Shown piece after piece: positions 11,748 through 23,900 of a DNA stretch of 64,000 nt. The notes under the pieces are model-generated. The model had not been told where the DNA came from and made no database searches. It worked only from the letters and a program-made list of their open reading frames with translations. Made by a program: the position numbers and the translations under genes. The stretch comes from Congeria kusceri. Its lineage: Eukaryota > Mollusca > Bivalvia > Myida > Dreissenidae. The stretch covers positions 78,890,504 to 78,954,503 of the forward strand of contig CM051024.1 of NCBI GenBank assembly GCA_027627225.1. The letters run 5' to 3'. Position 1 is the first letter of the stretch. Each line of letters opens with the position of its first letter.

Positions 11748-12241
11748 AGGGACTATGTCGTCTAAAACGGCCCCAAGGTGGCAATTTCTTTAAAAAATCT
11801 GAAATTTATATATTAATATTGGCATATAATAACGGTTAAAACAGGGTATATACAATGGGAAAATAGTTTACTCATATTCTTAGATAAAAATCAACTTATA
11901 ATATGTGTTTTGTTTGTTTGGCCCTTTTCCTGTTTCCATTTTGACGTCGGAATTAGGAGCATTTTATATATCCATAGATACACACAATTCTTTACCAAGC
12001 ATGATAGCGCAGTTGGTTAAAGCTCTGTCTACTGTCATTTCTTCGTATATCTCCAAAGTCGTGAATTCGATACCCACTCGGGATTTCAATTTTTTCAGAC
12101 GATATTGCTAATTTGTTTTTATCAAATATCTTATTGTTAATTATATTTTTTTATTTAACGCGCATGTCTAAATATAGCGCATTACTATCATATAAAATGA
12201 ATTTATGAATATGAAGCAAATCTTTCGTTGACATAGTCACT
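11748..12241 (+). mobile_element. TTAA-flanked MITE with internal tRNA-like promoter, copy 1
   Basis: The 494-bp element starts AGGGACTATGTC and ends GACATAGTCACT, with TTAA on both sides (11744-11747 and 12242-12245). Inside, near 12003-12080, is a tRNA-like stretch with an A-box match (TAGCGCAGTTGG) and a B-box-like GAATTCGATACCC. The same architecture occurs at 13033-13549 and, on the other strand and split by a transposon, at 26132-33380. No coding capacity. TTAA targets are typical of piggyBac- and Kolobok-type transposases; the source transposase is unknown. Confidence 0.88.
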
Positions 12242-12514
12242 TTAAAACAATAAATCGTTTCGAACTATTCTCGTCGGTGTATCACTTTCATAGCGTAAAC
12301 ATTACACACCATGTATAGTATGTATTTTGATACCGGAGGTTGTATGCTTGAGTCCCGGCAGAGGCAATTCTTTTTACTTTATTAGTTTCTTTATATCAAT
12401 TTTTCTTTTTGGTTAGTCCAGATGATGTGATTTTTTTTCATTTAAGGCATTAAATAATTTTTTTTAATACGAAAACATATGTGAATAAGGTATTTATATT
12501 GCTTAATACTGCAA

Positions 12515-12681
12515 ATGGTATTGAATGAGTATCCCTTTCGCAATGTTTATGGCGATTGTCATAATATGATCAGTCCATATGGAGCATATTGCTCTACCGT
12601 GCATACGGCTATGAACTTTAAACGCATGCAAAGATATGAACGAGAATGTTGGAAATTACCTTGGCTTCAGATAAATTTATG
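12515..12681 (+). pseudogene. Broken copy of the DUF1647-like terminal exon (copy A)
   Basis: It starts like the intact exon (MVLNEYPF), then jumps to NVYGDC, removing roughly residues 9-115. It continues through sequence matching 'gcatacggctatga' and ends at 'ccttggcttcagataaattt'. The splice acceptor CAG is changed to CAA, one base is lost after the codon for His in the CHRYD region, two more are lost further on, and the normal stop context is changed. It is a dead exon left by an older copy of the gene. The same relic is in copy B at 60761-60927. Confidence 0.9.
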
Positions 12682-13032
12682 CATAGGTTGAATGCAATAA
12701 ACCAGAAGCAAATTAATTGGTATAAAATTGAAACTGCATACAACTATTTGAAGGATATTATATGTACCTGCCAGACACATTTATCAAGTATGGTGAAAGA
12801 AACAAATCATACGTTAGCTTTTTTTTAGTCTAATATACAGTATGTTAAAATGTTCTATTGTTCCCAAACTCTGTCTTAAAAGAGGGACATTTTGCCTTGA
12901 AAGTTATCCAGTTTCTTAATATTTGTCTTCTTTTGTGGTTTGATGAGAATTTTGTCAGAACTCTCATATATACCTGATAGGCCAGAATGTTTAATAATAT
13001 GTATATTCAATAAAAAATCAACATCAGTTTAA

Positions 13033-13549
13033 AGGGACTATGTCGTCGAAAAGGGCCTCAAGGTGGGGGGGGGGGCAATTTCTTTTAAAAATCTGAAATA
13101 TAAGATAATAATACTGGCATATAATAACGGTTAAAAAGATTATATATAATGGGAAAAGAGAGTGAGGTAAAAATCAATTAATAATATAGGTTTGTTTGTT
13201 CGACCAAAATCAATAAATAATATAGGTTTGTTTGTTTACATTTTGACGTCAGAACTATAAGTTTTGTGTATAAACATACTTAACACACGTATCCATACAA
13301 AGCTGAATAGCGCAGTTGATTAAAGTGCTGTCTACTGTAATTTATTCACATGGCTTCTAAGTCGTGAGTTCGATACACGCTCGGGGTTTAATTTTTTTTA
13401 ACCTTTCCTTATTTGTTTTTATCAACTGTCTCATTATGTATGATAGTTTTATTACTTATTCAATTCACATGTCTTAGTATAGCCAATTTCTATCATATAT
13501 AATAATTTCTAGTGCAAAAGAAAACCAATTTTTCGTTGACATAGTCCGT
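13033..13549 (+). mobile_element. TTAA-flanked MITE with internal tRNA-like promoter, copy 2
   Basis: It starts AGGGACTATGTC and ends GACATAGTCCGT, flanked by TTAA at 13029-13032 and 13550-13553. The tRNA-like part near 13310-13390 has TAGCGCAGTTGA and GTGAGTTCGATAC. It includes a poly-G run near 13066 whose length differs from copy B, and a short internal tandem repeat ('caataaataatataggtttg'). Confidence 0.87.
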
Positions 13550-13553
13550 TTAA

Positions 13554-14095
13554 CTTGTAATTTTCTAATTTGTGAATACATGTGATTACACAACAGTTCT
13601 TAAAAGCGGTAATCATTATGTTTGTTTGCGTTTCAATTTGTATTTTGACAACAATTCGTGGAATAGTTTTCGACTTCACTATACCGGTCAGATTCGCATG
13701 CTTTCCAATGCAATTTAATGCGTATTGTTTTGCTTTGTATTTGTATAAAATATTGGAAACAATTTGTAATGGATACAATAAAAAATGTTTAGGTATATAA
13801 AACTGTATGTTGTTGTAGTCATATAGCCTAATTGCATTGTGTTCTTTGCTCCTTCCATAACACTGTTGTTGTAAATACAGATTCGTCCTATTTGTGTGTT
13901 CCGAACACAATGATAATAACTTCTCAATTATGCTTAAAGAACCTAATCAGTACCAATGATTGAATTTACGAAGTCGACATAAGCACATGATCTATAAAAA
14001 ATATACACCATTCCAGCGGGATATAATGTTCACATAATCATAAGTCATTAAAGCTGTAGCCTGGCATGGGGAACATCATTGTTTTAAATGATCAT
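13554..14095. other. Noncoding stretch with a conserved but unrecognised minus-strand ORF
   Basis: A minus-strand ORF at 13509-13910 (133 codons) begins inside the MITE end and is kept in copy B, but this is expected from the low divergence. I see no domain, signal or family resemblance and do not call it a gene. Confidence 0.4.
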
Positions 14096-14099
14096 TATT

Positions 14100-14850
14100 T
14101 AATTCGTCGGAATACCTGACTCGTTTGGTTTTGTAGTAACTGCCATCTAACCTGTAATTAAAATTAATTTTGAAATCAGCTCACTGAACGAATATCACTT
14201 TTTATACGAACAAGATATAAACGAACATTATCGCTGACCGGACATTACGAACTGTTTTTTTTTTAAATAAATATCCAAAATAAACGCTTACCGATGGACA
14301 GAATTCTAGGGTTTATGGATATTATCTGGAAAAAGAGTAAGTTTCTTTGACTTTAATATATATCACACTGGTTTCGGTAACTGTCTCTTCGCCATCTCTT
14401 AAGCCAACATCGGCCATTGCATGATGAGGTGTCTACACAACACGCATAAATACATTGTATGCCAGTTCATTTCCTTAAGATTCTAACATTTATAACATTT
14501 GTATATATTGTATGATAGTTATGCAACGTTTGGACGTATAGTATGACAATAATAACATGTTTGTTCAGCTTAAATATGCTCCTATAAAATATACATTTTA
14601 CCATGTGAATATAAGGGATGCATTATTGTCTGAACATTGCAGTTTTTGTCGCATCGTCTGTGACCATATAGTGTAAGGTACAGTCACAAGATACATATAG
14701 AATTTGTAAATATTTATGAGAACATTCACATAAATAACTATCGTGAAATTATTACAGTTTATATTTAAAAGCGAACTATGTTTAATATTCTAAGTTCTAT
14801 GATATTTGAGGGCAACCTTAAAATTCAGTAATTGTGGATTCTCATACTTA
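14100..14850 (+). repeat. Old duplication block, partner of 24680-25620
   Basis: Both blocks run 'ccatctaacctgtaattaaa', then 'gaacgaatatcac', then 'tttatggatat', then 'gtaagtttctt', and later 'atttgagggcaacatta'. They are clearly more diverged than copies A and B, so this duplication is older. A small frame ATGGACAGAATTCTAGGG before the GTAAGT at about 14337 could be a former first exon, but in the partner block its ATG is ATT. Confidence 0.75.
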
Positions 14851-16569
14851 GGCAACGTAGCGTGTAAACAGCATATCATCCAAATAATTATTATCTCGAA
14901 ACAGTAACACCTTTTTTATTAAACATTGTGTATAGCTTTGGACAAAATCTTGCTCAAAAATCGCGTACTATTAAACAATTGAGTGACCTCAATGTTCAGT
15001 ATCGAACGTTCTGTTTTCGAAGTGTAGACCATATCTAAAAGGTTTGATTAAGTGCTTATTTGCTGGGTAAGGTACTCCTTTTTTCCGGTTAAGAATTTTT
15101 TCAAGTATAGAACTAACCTTTTTTAAACAGATTTAACCATGATATTAAATTATTATTAATTATTAATTGAAAAGATTTTATATAAATTACATAGAGTAAT
15201 TTACAGGCCCCGAATCCTCAAAAATACTAAGGTATGTGTTAACAGGATAAGCTTAACCTTACTAGTTTTATTGTCCACTAGTTTGTTTGTTTGTTTGTTT
15301 ATTTTATTAATAGTTTTCGCTGTTTTTAACAGCAGTTCAGTCATATCACGGCGGTCTTTTAACCTACTCACACTTTTCCTGGGCACGCTTAGCCGATCTA
15401 AGCGGTTTACCAGTAGTTATTGCACTTACCCATGCCAGTAACCGACAACTGCCCTACTTGAATCAGAAGTAGGGGAGAATGGCCGTAGAAATAATTTCAG
15501 GACCAATCCCCACACAAGAGTGCATTATTAATATTGTAATGACTTAATACATTTTGAATTGAATTTATGTCATATAATCGCAACAAATGATACATAGTGT
15601 TGTTACATCAATTTTAAAATGACAATTTAATGGATAAGATAAAAGATTTAAGCCTGTTATCCTTAAGAAAATTCGAGAAATCGGACCCAGACGATTAATC
15701 TTTGAGGCTTAATGACAAAGCTATTACAACTGCCATCAAAGCGGTCCACGATATCGAATTTCTTTTGTAAGTTTAAAATGACAACTGCCTTGATTTATGT
15801 ACCTAGATTTAAAATATGTCATGAAATTGTTTGATAAATAAACTCTTCTGAATCATGATTGAAATTAAAAATGAAAACCCTATTTTGGACGTTTGTTGCT
15901 TATTCTTACGATCCGAATATTTCTCAGATTGAGATATTAAGTAGTTTAAAAGCTTACTTATGTGCCTGCCATGACATTTCAATCCCAAAGTCAGAGAGGC
16001 ACTCAACGCATGTCCCAATATGTAAGTGTTGTTACGAGTATCGTGAGTTCGACCCATTAATTTGACATTTCCCTGATGAAACATACACGAAAGTGTCTTA
16101 ACAGTCATCAAACACTTGACACACAACAAAAAAAAGACTGGAGTAAGAGAGATTACCGATCAAATGTTTATTAATACCAAGAAATGAAAGAACGTTTTGT
16201 CATATAGAATCTACATATTTTCCAATGCATATACACTTTTTAATTTAAGGAGACATAATGACAGTCTGAAACTACATATATTCTTAGACTTCTAGTTCGA
16301 ATCATATGATTAAATCAAACATAACTTTATATTTTTTATACGTCTAATTCGCGGTCGGGCTAATAGATCAAAACGCCCCGACAAATACCTTAAATATTGT
16401 ATATAAATGTCTACATCTTGAAATGATATAATTTTCAGTAAAGCTCGGCGGTGACCTACATCGGAGAAAAAGTCGACAGCAGTGTGAAGAATGCAGAATG
16501 CGTTTCAAGCAGGCCAGTATAAGCGCGGTACTATTGTTCATCGAATAGGCCCTCATAACAATGTCTGTT
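14851..16569. other. Noncoding stretch across the copy A / unique boundary
   Basis: 15752 is where the match to copy B is cut by the window end, not a true boundary. Near 15280-15310 is a short (GTTT)n tract. Near 16035-16060 'tatcgtgagttcgaccc' looks like a lone B-box, possibly the tail of a SINE, without a matching A-box. No gene seen. Confidence 0.4.
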
Positions 16570-17445
16570 ATCATACCACTATGCTGATATCGGCCTGATA
16601 CAAAGGTGCCTGATATATTTTGTATATCAGGTCACTAGCGTTTATATCAGTCAATGCTTGGAGGTACGTCTAATTCTTCGGAATCAACTATAAAGTCAAC
16701 AGTTTCAGTAAAAATATATCAGATTCAACAAAACAAACAATTTGATACCAAGAACATATATAGTTTATTATTTTTAATCGTCATCAATCACAAAATTTTA
16801 TTTTTTTAAATATTCACATAAACCCGCACATTGGTATTGATATGACGTCATCTATGGAACAATAAATCATCCATACAAATTTATTTCAATACATTCATAA
16901 TAAATGCACTAAAAGTCACTACACAGCATCAGTTTATGTTGAACCAAAAACATTATTACCAAAAATTGAACACACTATAGTCAAATACTGTAAATATTGA
17001 CACGATCTTGGAAATGTCAAATTCAATACATAACTCCAAACTGGCGTCTCCAAACAATTCGGCGTTGTTTGTTCTCCGAGAAAATTGATCGTTGCAATCC
17101 ATTTCAGTTCGCATTTCCAGTATTTTATGAATGAGCATGCGTGTAATCTATGTATTTGTAGTGAAAACAGTTCACTTATCATTACGAAATGTTAATAATA
17201 AGGTATTATTCAGTCAACTTTTAGAAATCCATAACTACATGTACGTAAACGTGTAAAAGTCGGCTCAGCAAAATCAGCGCCGCCCTTAGTTTTTAAATAT
17301 ATAAAAATCAGCTGGTTTGGTGATATTTTACGAAAAATGTGGTATGATAAATAGTAAAACAGGTTACTATCTGGTCTTGTGTAATATATCAGGTTCGGCA
17401 CGAATAAAATAACGGCTCGGCAAGCCTCGCCGTTATATTATTCTA
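16570..17445 (+). repeat. Dispersed repeat, inverted partner of 39838-40648
   Basis: It begins 'ataccactatgctgatatcg' and contains 'gcgtttatatcagtcaatg', 'caacaaaacaaacaatttga' and 'ggtcttgtgtaatatatcag', ending in 'cggcacgaataaaataacgg'. The reverse complement of 39838-40648 gives the same landmarks in the same order. No coding capacity is evident. Its right end, 17384-17480, is itself self-complementary around 'taatatatcaggt'. Confidence 0.85.
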
Positions 17446-17599
17446 AGCCTCACCTGATATATTACACAAGACCAGACAGTAACCTGTTATTCTCTATATA
17501 TCAGTTTTGTAGTACGGAAGCCCATTAGTGCCCATTTATTTCACTTGTTGTGAGTTATGCCTTATGTCATCTATGCAATGCATTATATATTATATACAG

Positions 17600-18020
17600 A
17601 TATCATAGGCAGGTGAGAGGTATAGTAAATATTGCACCCCGATAAAAGTGATGACAACCGAGGCCGATCATGCCTATGTTTATTTTTATTTTATTATACT
17701 GAACAAAAATACTGTAATTCAAAGAACAAAACTAGTCGTAAATAGTAAACTAAAGTTTATAATTGGAAAATCAAGCGCTCATCAATTTTGATTTGTCAAA
17801 TACGTTTTTATAAGCGCCTACCGATGATAACTACTAAAAATATATTTCGGAAAACACGAGTTGCTATTATCATGCCAACATGCGGGGTATATTTTGGCCC
17901 ATGCATGGGGTATATTTAAGCTGATACCCCGCCCGGTGTATAGTACTTTCCAACGACATGGCATATTAACATTATGCTGGAATTGGTATATATAATTTTA
18001 CAATGGCTAAACAAAGTGAC
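17600..18020 (+). repeat. Dispersed repeat (two halves joined)
   Basis: The left half, 17606-17870 ('gtatagtaaatattgcaccc', 'aaatcaagcgctcatc'), matches 47640-47930. The right half, 17890-18020 ('tgataccccgcccggtgtat', 'acgacatggcatatt'), matches 985-1200 and 48915-49140. This is the only place in the window where both halves lie side by side. Confidence 0.75.
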
Positions 18021-18444
18021 GTTTAATAACAGGTAATACGTTTAAGTTCTGTGAAAGGCGATAGATCATAGTTGCATGCAAAGACTTTTGCGACCTGGCG
18101 CTGCTTCTTTGGAAAGCGGCTAAACCGTCTACAACTACACACATGCTTCTATTAATTAAACAAGAGTGCCATTGTCACAAAGATACGCCAGTCAAAGAAG
18201 CTTTTTTTGCGGTAAAGATTCACCGAATAAAGAGAAAGAAATCAAAAACTCATAAGGTAAAGTCATGGTATCTGTGCACCTAATTCGTCTCCAAAGCCTC
18301 TCTGTGTGGTGAGTTGAGGTATCAACACTATTACATATATATACAAAAATTTGTAATAAAGACGAAAACATAAAAAAATCCACCAAAACCGGACAAAAAT
18401 ATGCAACGGACAATGTGAAGGATTCACTTGTTATATTTTACTTT

Positions 18445-20728
18445 TGACCTTGAATTGTGACCTTGACCTTGGACATACGAACCTGGTTCTTGCGCGTGAA
18501 ACTCCGACTCACCATGCTTTTCTTGTATGCCAAGTTATTTGAACTAGATAACTGTTGGCAACATGTCGAGCTGGTTGTCAAGATAGCAACTTGTATTGTA
18601 ATTATTTTAAATTATTTTTTTACAAACAAATCTTCTCCTTTGACCTCTAAGTGTGACCTTGACCTTTGAGCTTGGGACGACACAGATCTTGCGTGCAACA
18701 CGTTTCTCCACACGGTGAACATTTGTTACAATTTATTTTAAAATTCCCTGATGAATGATGAAAGAACAGTAAAAAAAAGCTTTATTATTCCCATATGTGA
18801 CATTGACCTCTAAGTGTGACCTTGACCTTTGAGCTAGGGACACATATTTGGCTTGAAACACGCATTCTCTACATGATAAACATTTGTGGCGAGTTAATTT
18901 AGGAATCCCCAAATGAATGATGAATTATCAGTCCGAACAAGCTGTATTATGCCCATATTTGACCTTTGACCTCTAAGTGTGACCTTGACCTTTGAGCACG
19001 GATACAGGTCTTGTGTACAAAACGCCATCATCACATGCTGAACATTTGTGGCAAGATATTAAAATTGCCTGATGAATAGTGAAGTTACAGTCTGGATAAG
19101 CTGTAAGATGCCGATATTTGAAATTTGACCTCTAAGTGTGACCTTGACCTTTGAGCTAGGAACACGGGTCTTGCGTGCCGTCTTTAGATGCTGAACATTT
19201 GTGGTAAGTTATTTTGCAATTGCCTGATGAATGAGGAGGTTACAGTACGGACAAGATCGGAGGGACGCACGCACATACACCGAACGACCATTGTGACAAC
19301 TAAGACTAGCTGACCGCAGGTTGGCTCGACAAAAACCATACATACTCGACAAAGATATGCTCCAGACAAAGTGTTATGTACTGATTGCTTAAATTTGAAT
19401 TGTGTCCTTGAATTGTGACCTTGACCTTGGACATAGGGACCTGGTTCTTGCGCGCGACATTTTTCGACTCACCATGCTTGTCACTTCTGCCAAAATACTT
19501 GAAAAACAATCCATACTGGACAAAGATATGCTCCAGACAAAGTGACATCTATGGATTTCTTAAATTTGACATTTGACCTTGAGTTATGACCTTGACCTTG
19601 CACATAAGGACCTAGTTATTGTGCGCGACACTCCGACTCACCATGCTTGTCACTTATGCCAATCTATTTGAAAATCCATCCATGCTGGACAAAGATATGC
19701 TCCGGACAAACTCTTAAGTATTGATTTCTTATAATTGACTTTTGACCTTGAGTTGTGATCGTGACTTTTGACATAGGACCTGGTTCTGGCATATGGCACT
19801 GCACCTCACCATGCTTGTCACTCCTGCCAAGTTATTTGAAAATTCATCCATGCTGGACAAAGACATGCTCCGGACAAAGTGTTATGTATTGATTTCATAA
19901 ATTTGAACTTTGACCTTGAATTATGACTTTGACCTTTGACCTTTGACCTTGGGACCTGGTTCTTGCGCGCGACACATCGACTCACTATGCTTGTCTCTGC
20001 TGCCAAGTTATTTGAAAATCCTACCGTGGTGGACAAAGATATGCTCCGGATGATGTGTTTAGGATTGATTTCTTTCATTTGAACTTGACCAAGAATTTTG
20101 ACCTTGACCTTGAACCTAGTGACCTGTTTTTTGTGCGCGACACTTCGCCTTACCATGACTGTCACTTCTGCCAAGTTATTTAAAAATCCATCCATGCTGG
20201 ACAAAGATATGCTCCGGACAATGTGTTTAGGATTGATTTCTTAAATTTGACCTTTGACGTTGAATTGTGACCTTGACCTTGGACCTAGGGACCTGCTTCT
20301 TGCGTGCGACACTCCGACTCACCATGCTTGTCACTTCTGCTAAGTCTTTTTAAAATTTATCTATGCTGGACAAAGATATCCTACAAACAAATTTTATAGG
20401 ATTGATTTTTTTAATTTTACCTTTGACCTTTAATTGTGACACTGATCTTAGGTACCAGTTTCTTGTGCGCGACACTCCGCCTCACCATGCTTGTCACATC
20501 TGCCAAGTTATTTGAAAATCTATCAATGCTTGACAAAGTTATGCTCCGGACAACGTGTGAAGTATTGATTTCTAAAACAATTAACTTTGACACTGAATTT
20601 TGACCTTGACCTTGGACCTAGGGACCTGGTTCTTGCGCGCGACACTCAGTCTCACCATGCTTGTCACTTTGCCCAGTTATTTGAAAATCCATTCATGCAG
20701 GACAAAGATATGCTCCGGAGAAAGTTTT
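18445..20728 (+). repeat. Tandem repeat array rich in TGACCTTGACCT (nuclear-receptor-type half-sites)
   Basis: About 13 units of ~160-180 bp. Type A units read '(t)tgaccttgaattgtgacct', 'acctggttcttgcgcgcgac', 'tcaccatgcttgtcac', 'ccaagttatttgaaaatcc' and 'ggacaaagatatgctccgga'. Type B units (about 18638-19260) carry 'gacctctaagtgtgacct' and 'gatgaatgatgaa' type sequence. Each unit keeps a core of TGACCTTGACCT, whose complement contains TCAAGGTCA. No coding. Array ORFs are by-products. Confidence 0.92.
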
Positions 20729-22080
20729 TTCCCGCCCAAAATCCCACCAGGGGCATTCCCATAATACGTCACGTTTAAAAGTATCGAAGCCAGCTGTTGA
20801 TGTTTGCATCAATACCATATACAGAGCTGCAACGATTCTATCGATGTATCGATGCATCGATTGTAAATGGTCCGATTCGATTGTCGATACTAAACCAACC
20901 AATTTCAAATCCATTCTCTTTCATTTAATAAAAAACAAATCTCAACCTACCTATTCTAATTTTTGAGGGAATATAACCTGAAACAAACATTTCTTTTACG
21001 CCTGAGTGACCTCACATAATGACCCCAAATACATATGTGAAGTTTAAATTGAATATCTTTAATAGTTAGAGAGATATGGACTTGTTGCACGCAAACCTTA
21101 ATCAGAGCATTTCGCGGACCAATATATATTTTCCTGCTTTTAAAATAACACCTTAAAGATACATTAATCCAGTTTCAAAAAAACAAAAAACAAACCTGAT
21201 ATTATGAAACTAATGGTTGAAACACAGTCTAACAGTACTTGTATAAAAAAATAGTTGACATCAAAATGTGATTAATATGCAAAACACTTAAACCCGATAG
21301 TGAATGTTCATGCCATTTGTCGAAAACAACAATCTCAATTTTCGTAATCAAATGTGAAATGTTTGACTTCAAGGAAAAAATAGGTTTTATTTTTCCCTCC
21401 TGTGACATATATGCTGTGCGAAAATGTAGTCCATCATATATAAATACATTGTTACTGAATAAATGAATAAAGAACGGAAAATAAATCAGTTGATACATTT
21501 AAACTTAAGAGCAATACATCAGGATTTGCAATAGAGTTATTTCAATTTAATACTGCATATAAGCATCACATGTCACCAAAAACTGCATAAATTAACATTA
21601 TTTTTATAATTACACTTATTTATGTATCTACAAAGTAATCTAGGGGTGTAATGATAACACGGATTAATATCGTGACTACGCGCTTTATTCTGCAGTGTTT
21701 AGCGAAATATACCGCCATATATTGCCCATATTAAAATGAGAAGTTTCATTTTATATATCTCTTAAATAACCGTGCAAAATGCATTTATTGAACTTATTAT
21801 CATTGTTTAAATACCAGTATAAACAAAATATTTGCATGATTTCAAATAACATATTTATAAACTTTTCAAAACTAATCACATTATTTTTTATAATAATCAA
21901 ATTCGCAATGACATGTGGATAATTAGATATCATTTTTTAGATAGTGTAATAAATGCTGTGGGAAAATGAGCTCCCTCTCATCTATTTACTTTTTCACTGA
22001 ATTAGGCCGCTATTTTAGTTTTTATTCTTTGGTTAATAATTTTTTTCAAAAAATGTATACTGGCAGGTTAAACAAGAGCG
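20729..22080. other. Noncoding stretch; hAT-like terminal motif near 20820
   Basis: Near 20822 'agagctgcaacgattctatc' resembles the end motif of hAT-type MITEs and is followed by a run of TCGAT palindromes to about 20890. A related 'gagctggtacgaatttttcg' stretch lies near 1972 and 49910. No matching second end was found. The remainder is AT-rich with nothing recognised. Confidence 0.4.
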
Positions 22081-22084
22081 GCAT

Positions 22085-22640
22085 AAGTCCCTAGGTTGCT
22101 CACCTCAGGGGTTAATAAACTAAACTGTTCTGAGCAAGTTTAATGAAGACTCGGCTAAGATTGTGGCCTCTATATTGTTCACAAGCTTTTTCTTCAATTT
22201 GGCCTGGTGACCTAGTTTTTGCCACCATGTGACTCATTTTCAAACTTCTCCTAGATATCTCTGGGACATATGTTCTGACCAAGTGTCATGCTCAAATCAC
22301 TGGGCTATAAATGTAGCATCTAGGGTATTCTCAAGCTTTTTCTTCAAATTGGCCTGGTGACCTACTTTTTACCCTATTTGACCTAGTTTCAGCCTAGATA
22401 CCATGGCAATTATTTTGAGCAAGTTTCAAGAAAACTGGACCAAAATTTTGACTAGTGTTAATAAGTTTTTTCTTTAATTTGACCTAGTGACCTAGCTTTT
22501 GTCCCTACATAACCCAGTTTCTAACTCGGCCGAGATATCATTGGGACAAATGTTCTGAGCAAGTTTCATGTTGAATGGGGGAAAAATGTGGTCTCTAGAG
22601 CGTTAACAACTTTTATAAAGTTTTCAATAAAGCCAAGGAA
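22085..22640 (+). repeat. Mollusc-type dispersed repeat with TGACCTAGTTTTTG units
   Basis: It opens 'aagagcggcataagtcccta' and then repeats units with 'ttcttcaatttggcctggtg', 'gacctagtttttg' and 'gatatctctgggacatatgt', each about 140-170 bp. I recognise this style of repeat from bivalve genomes; that is memory, not a search. Confidence 0.8.
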
Positions 22641-23600
22641 AACTGCAGAGTCCACTGTCACTTCCTGTCAGACACTATAACAATGCGTGAAATCATTAAA
22701 CATATTTTAAATAAATTATGGATCATTTTAATTATGGTTTAATCTAGTAACGCCAGCTATTGGTGTAGTTCACGGTGCAAGACATATATATTCCCTTTTA
22801 AACACCTTAAAACAAATACGGTCTGTGTGTCCATGGAGATGAGTCGATTCCAGCAAAGAAGCATAACGAACCAAGACGGAAGGGGTCCATCCGGTCTCTC
22901 CGGTAAGTGCCAGAACCGACGCGAACCGGTGGTAGCATATCAAGTATCGAACAGCGCCGCTGCTTGGTAGTAGTTTATGAACAGTTGTTTGATACAGTCG
23001 CCACGCTTGAGCTGTATATGTTATATATTTGCATAATGTGGTATGTTATGCTCCAATGTTTCTCCTGTCGCTCTCACATCATGTCCATATATAATTGTAT
23101 GCTAAAAAATGCATCGGCGGAAATTACAGCTGCTCGATATCTGGATCTTCCAATGCGGAAAGTATGCCCTTCGCCACTTTTTTTGATTCCGGATGTAATT
23201 CCGTCCAAACATACTAAACAACGTAAAAAAGATAAATCTTTAAACAACAACATAAATGAACAATAAATACAAAACACATGAAATTATGATGCTCTAATGA
23301 GACATATGCAAATAAAAATGCAGACCGTATTTAATGTTCTTTATTTTCATTTCACAGTCAGGTTTACAAAATAGCAATTCAACTTTTAAGATGTAATGTA
23401 GCCACGTTTGTGTTATGTGTTATTTATAATGTAACCTGTGTCTCGTAGTCATTTTTTATCCGTGCAACACAGACTACAATAAACGAATAGTTAGGCAACC
23501 ATTTGATATTGTTTTCAAGTATATTAAATTATGTGGCTATATTTGTACAAAATTGTTATTCATTTAGGGTCGATTTTGGTCGATTTGGGGGTTTCGTGCC
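22641..23600. other. Noncoding stretch
   Basis: The ORF at 22907-23266 has mixed, unrecognised content and no splice or start context I can support. Nothing else is seen. Confidence 0.4.
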
Positions 23601-23684
23601 GCCGCTGAAACAGGAAACCAGGGGCCAAGGGAGATTATAGATACAAAACAGTACCGCACATTAAAGGCTATTAAAATTCGATAA

Positions 23685-23900
23685 CTAATTCACCTGCGTT
23701 ATGGGTGGTATGTAATGATTTCGCTGAATCGTCCTTTCCAGTTCATCACCCATTATTTCCACCAGGTAATTAAGGCAAGCCCTGGACAAACAATACCGCT
23801 GAATAATCTGTACATCCGACTGATGCTCAAATGAGGTTCTGGGTCGGAAAACCCGCTCTCGTCTTCGCAAATCGCCGAACAAAACAATCGCAGCGGCCAT
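23685..23900 (-). CDS. Harbinger (HARBI1-like) transposase first exon, isolated
   Basis: The minus-strand frame starts with Met and encodes about 70 residues: MAAAIVLFGDLRRRERVFRP at the start, then QIIQRYCLSRACLNYLVEIM and NHYIPPITQ. This is the N-terminal helix-turn-helix region usual in PIF/Harbinger transposases and HARBI1-like proteins. The frame ends at an evident splice donor, CAG|GTGAAT, just before the stop. No catalytic DDE exon follows within the next ~1 kb on that strand. Upstream, near 24035-24063, 'tttatgaaacgggccc' could be part of an element end. It is probably a truncated transposon. Confidence 0.7.
   Translation of the reverse strand: MAAAIVLFGDLRRRERVFRPRTSFEHQSDVQIIQRYCLSRACLNYLVEIMGDELERTIQRNHYIPPITQVN

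Larger units (their letters stand above)
1..15752 (+). repeat. Segmental duplication, copy A (left part lies before the window)
   Basis: This segment matches 46198-64000 in the same orientation. Position 1 corresponds to 46198, and the offset grows from 46197 to about 48248 through indels. Exons, a LINE, MITEs, a minisatellite and plain noncoding DNA all match in the same order. Divergence is low: I count about 8 differences in the 492-bp exon at 17-508, and stretches such as 9850-10165 look identical. The match is still running at both window edges, so neither end is seen. It may be a recent tandem duplication or two haplotypes placed in series by the assembly; the sequence alone cannot separate these. 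Confidence 0.96.

Noticed and set aside
12003..12080. Possible tRNA gene (plus strand)
   Set aside because: A and B boxes are present but acceptor and anticodon stems do not pair, and the block recurs in each TTAA MITE.
13509..13910. 133-codon minus-strand ORF kept in both segments
   Set aside because: The conservation follows from the recent doubling; it overlaps the end of a MITE, has no recognised domain, and its composition is like the AT-rich background.
18192..20914. Several ORFs with repeating 'SGAYLCR-' or 'LEHIFV' type segments
   Set aside because: They are translations of the tandem array and follow its period.
22907..23266. 119-codon ORF
   Set aside because: No start or splice support, no domain, and no partner exon nearby.
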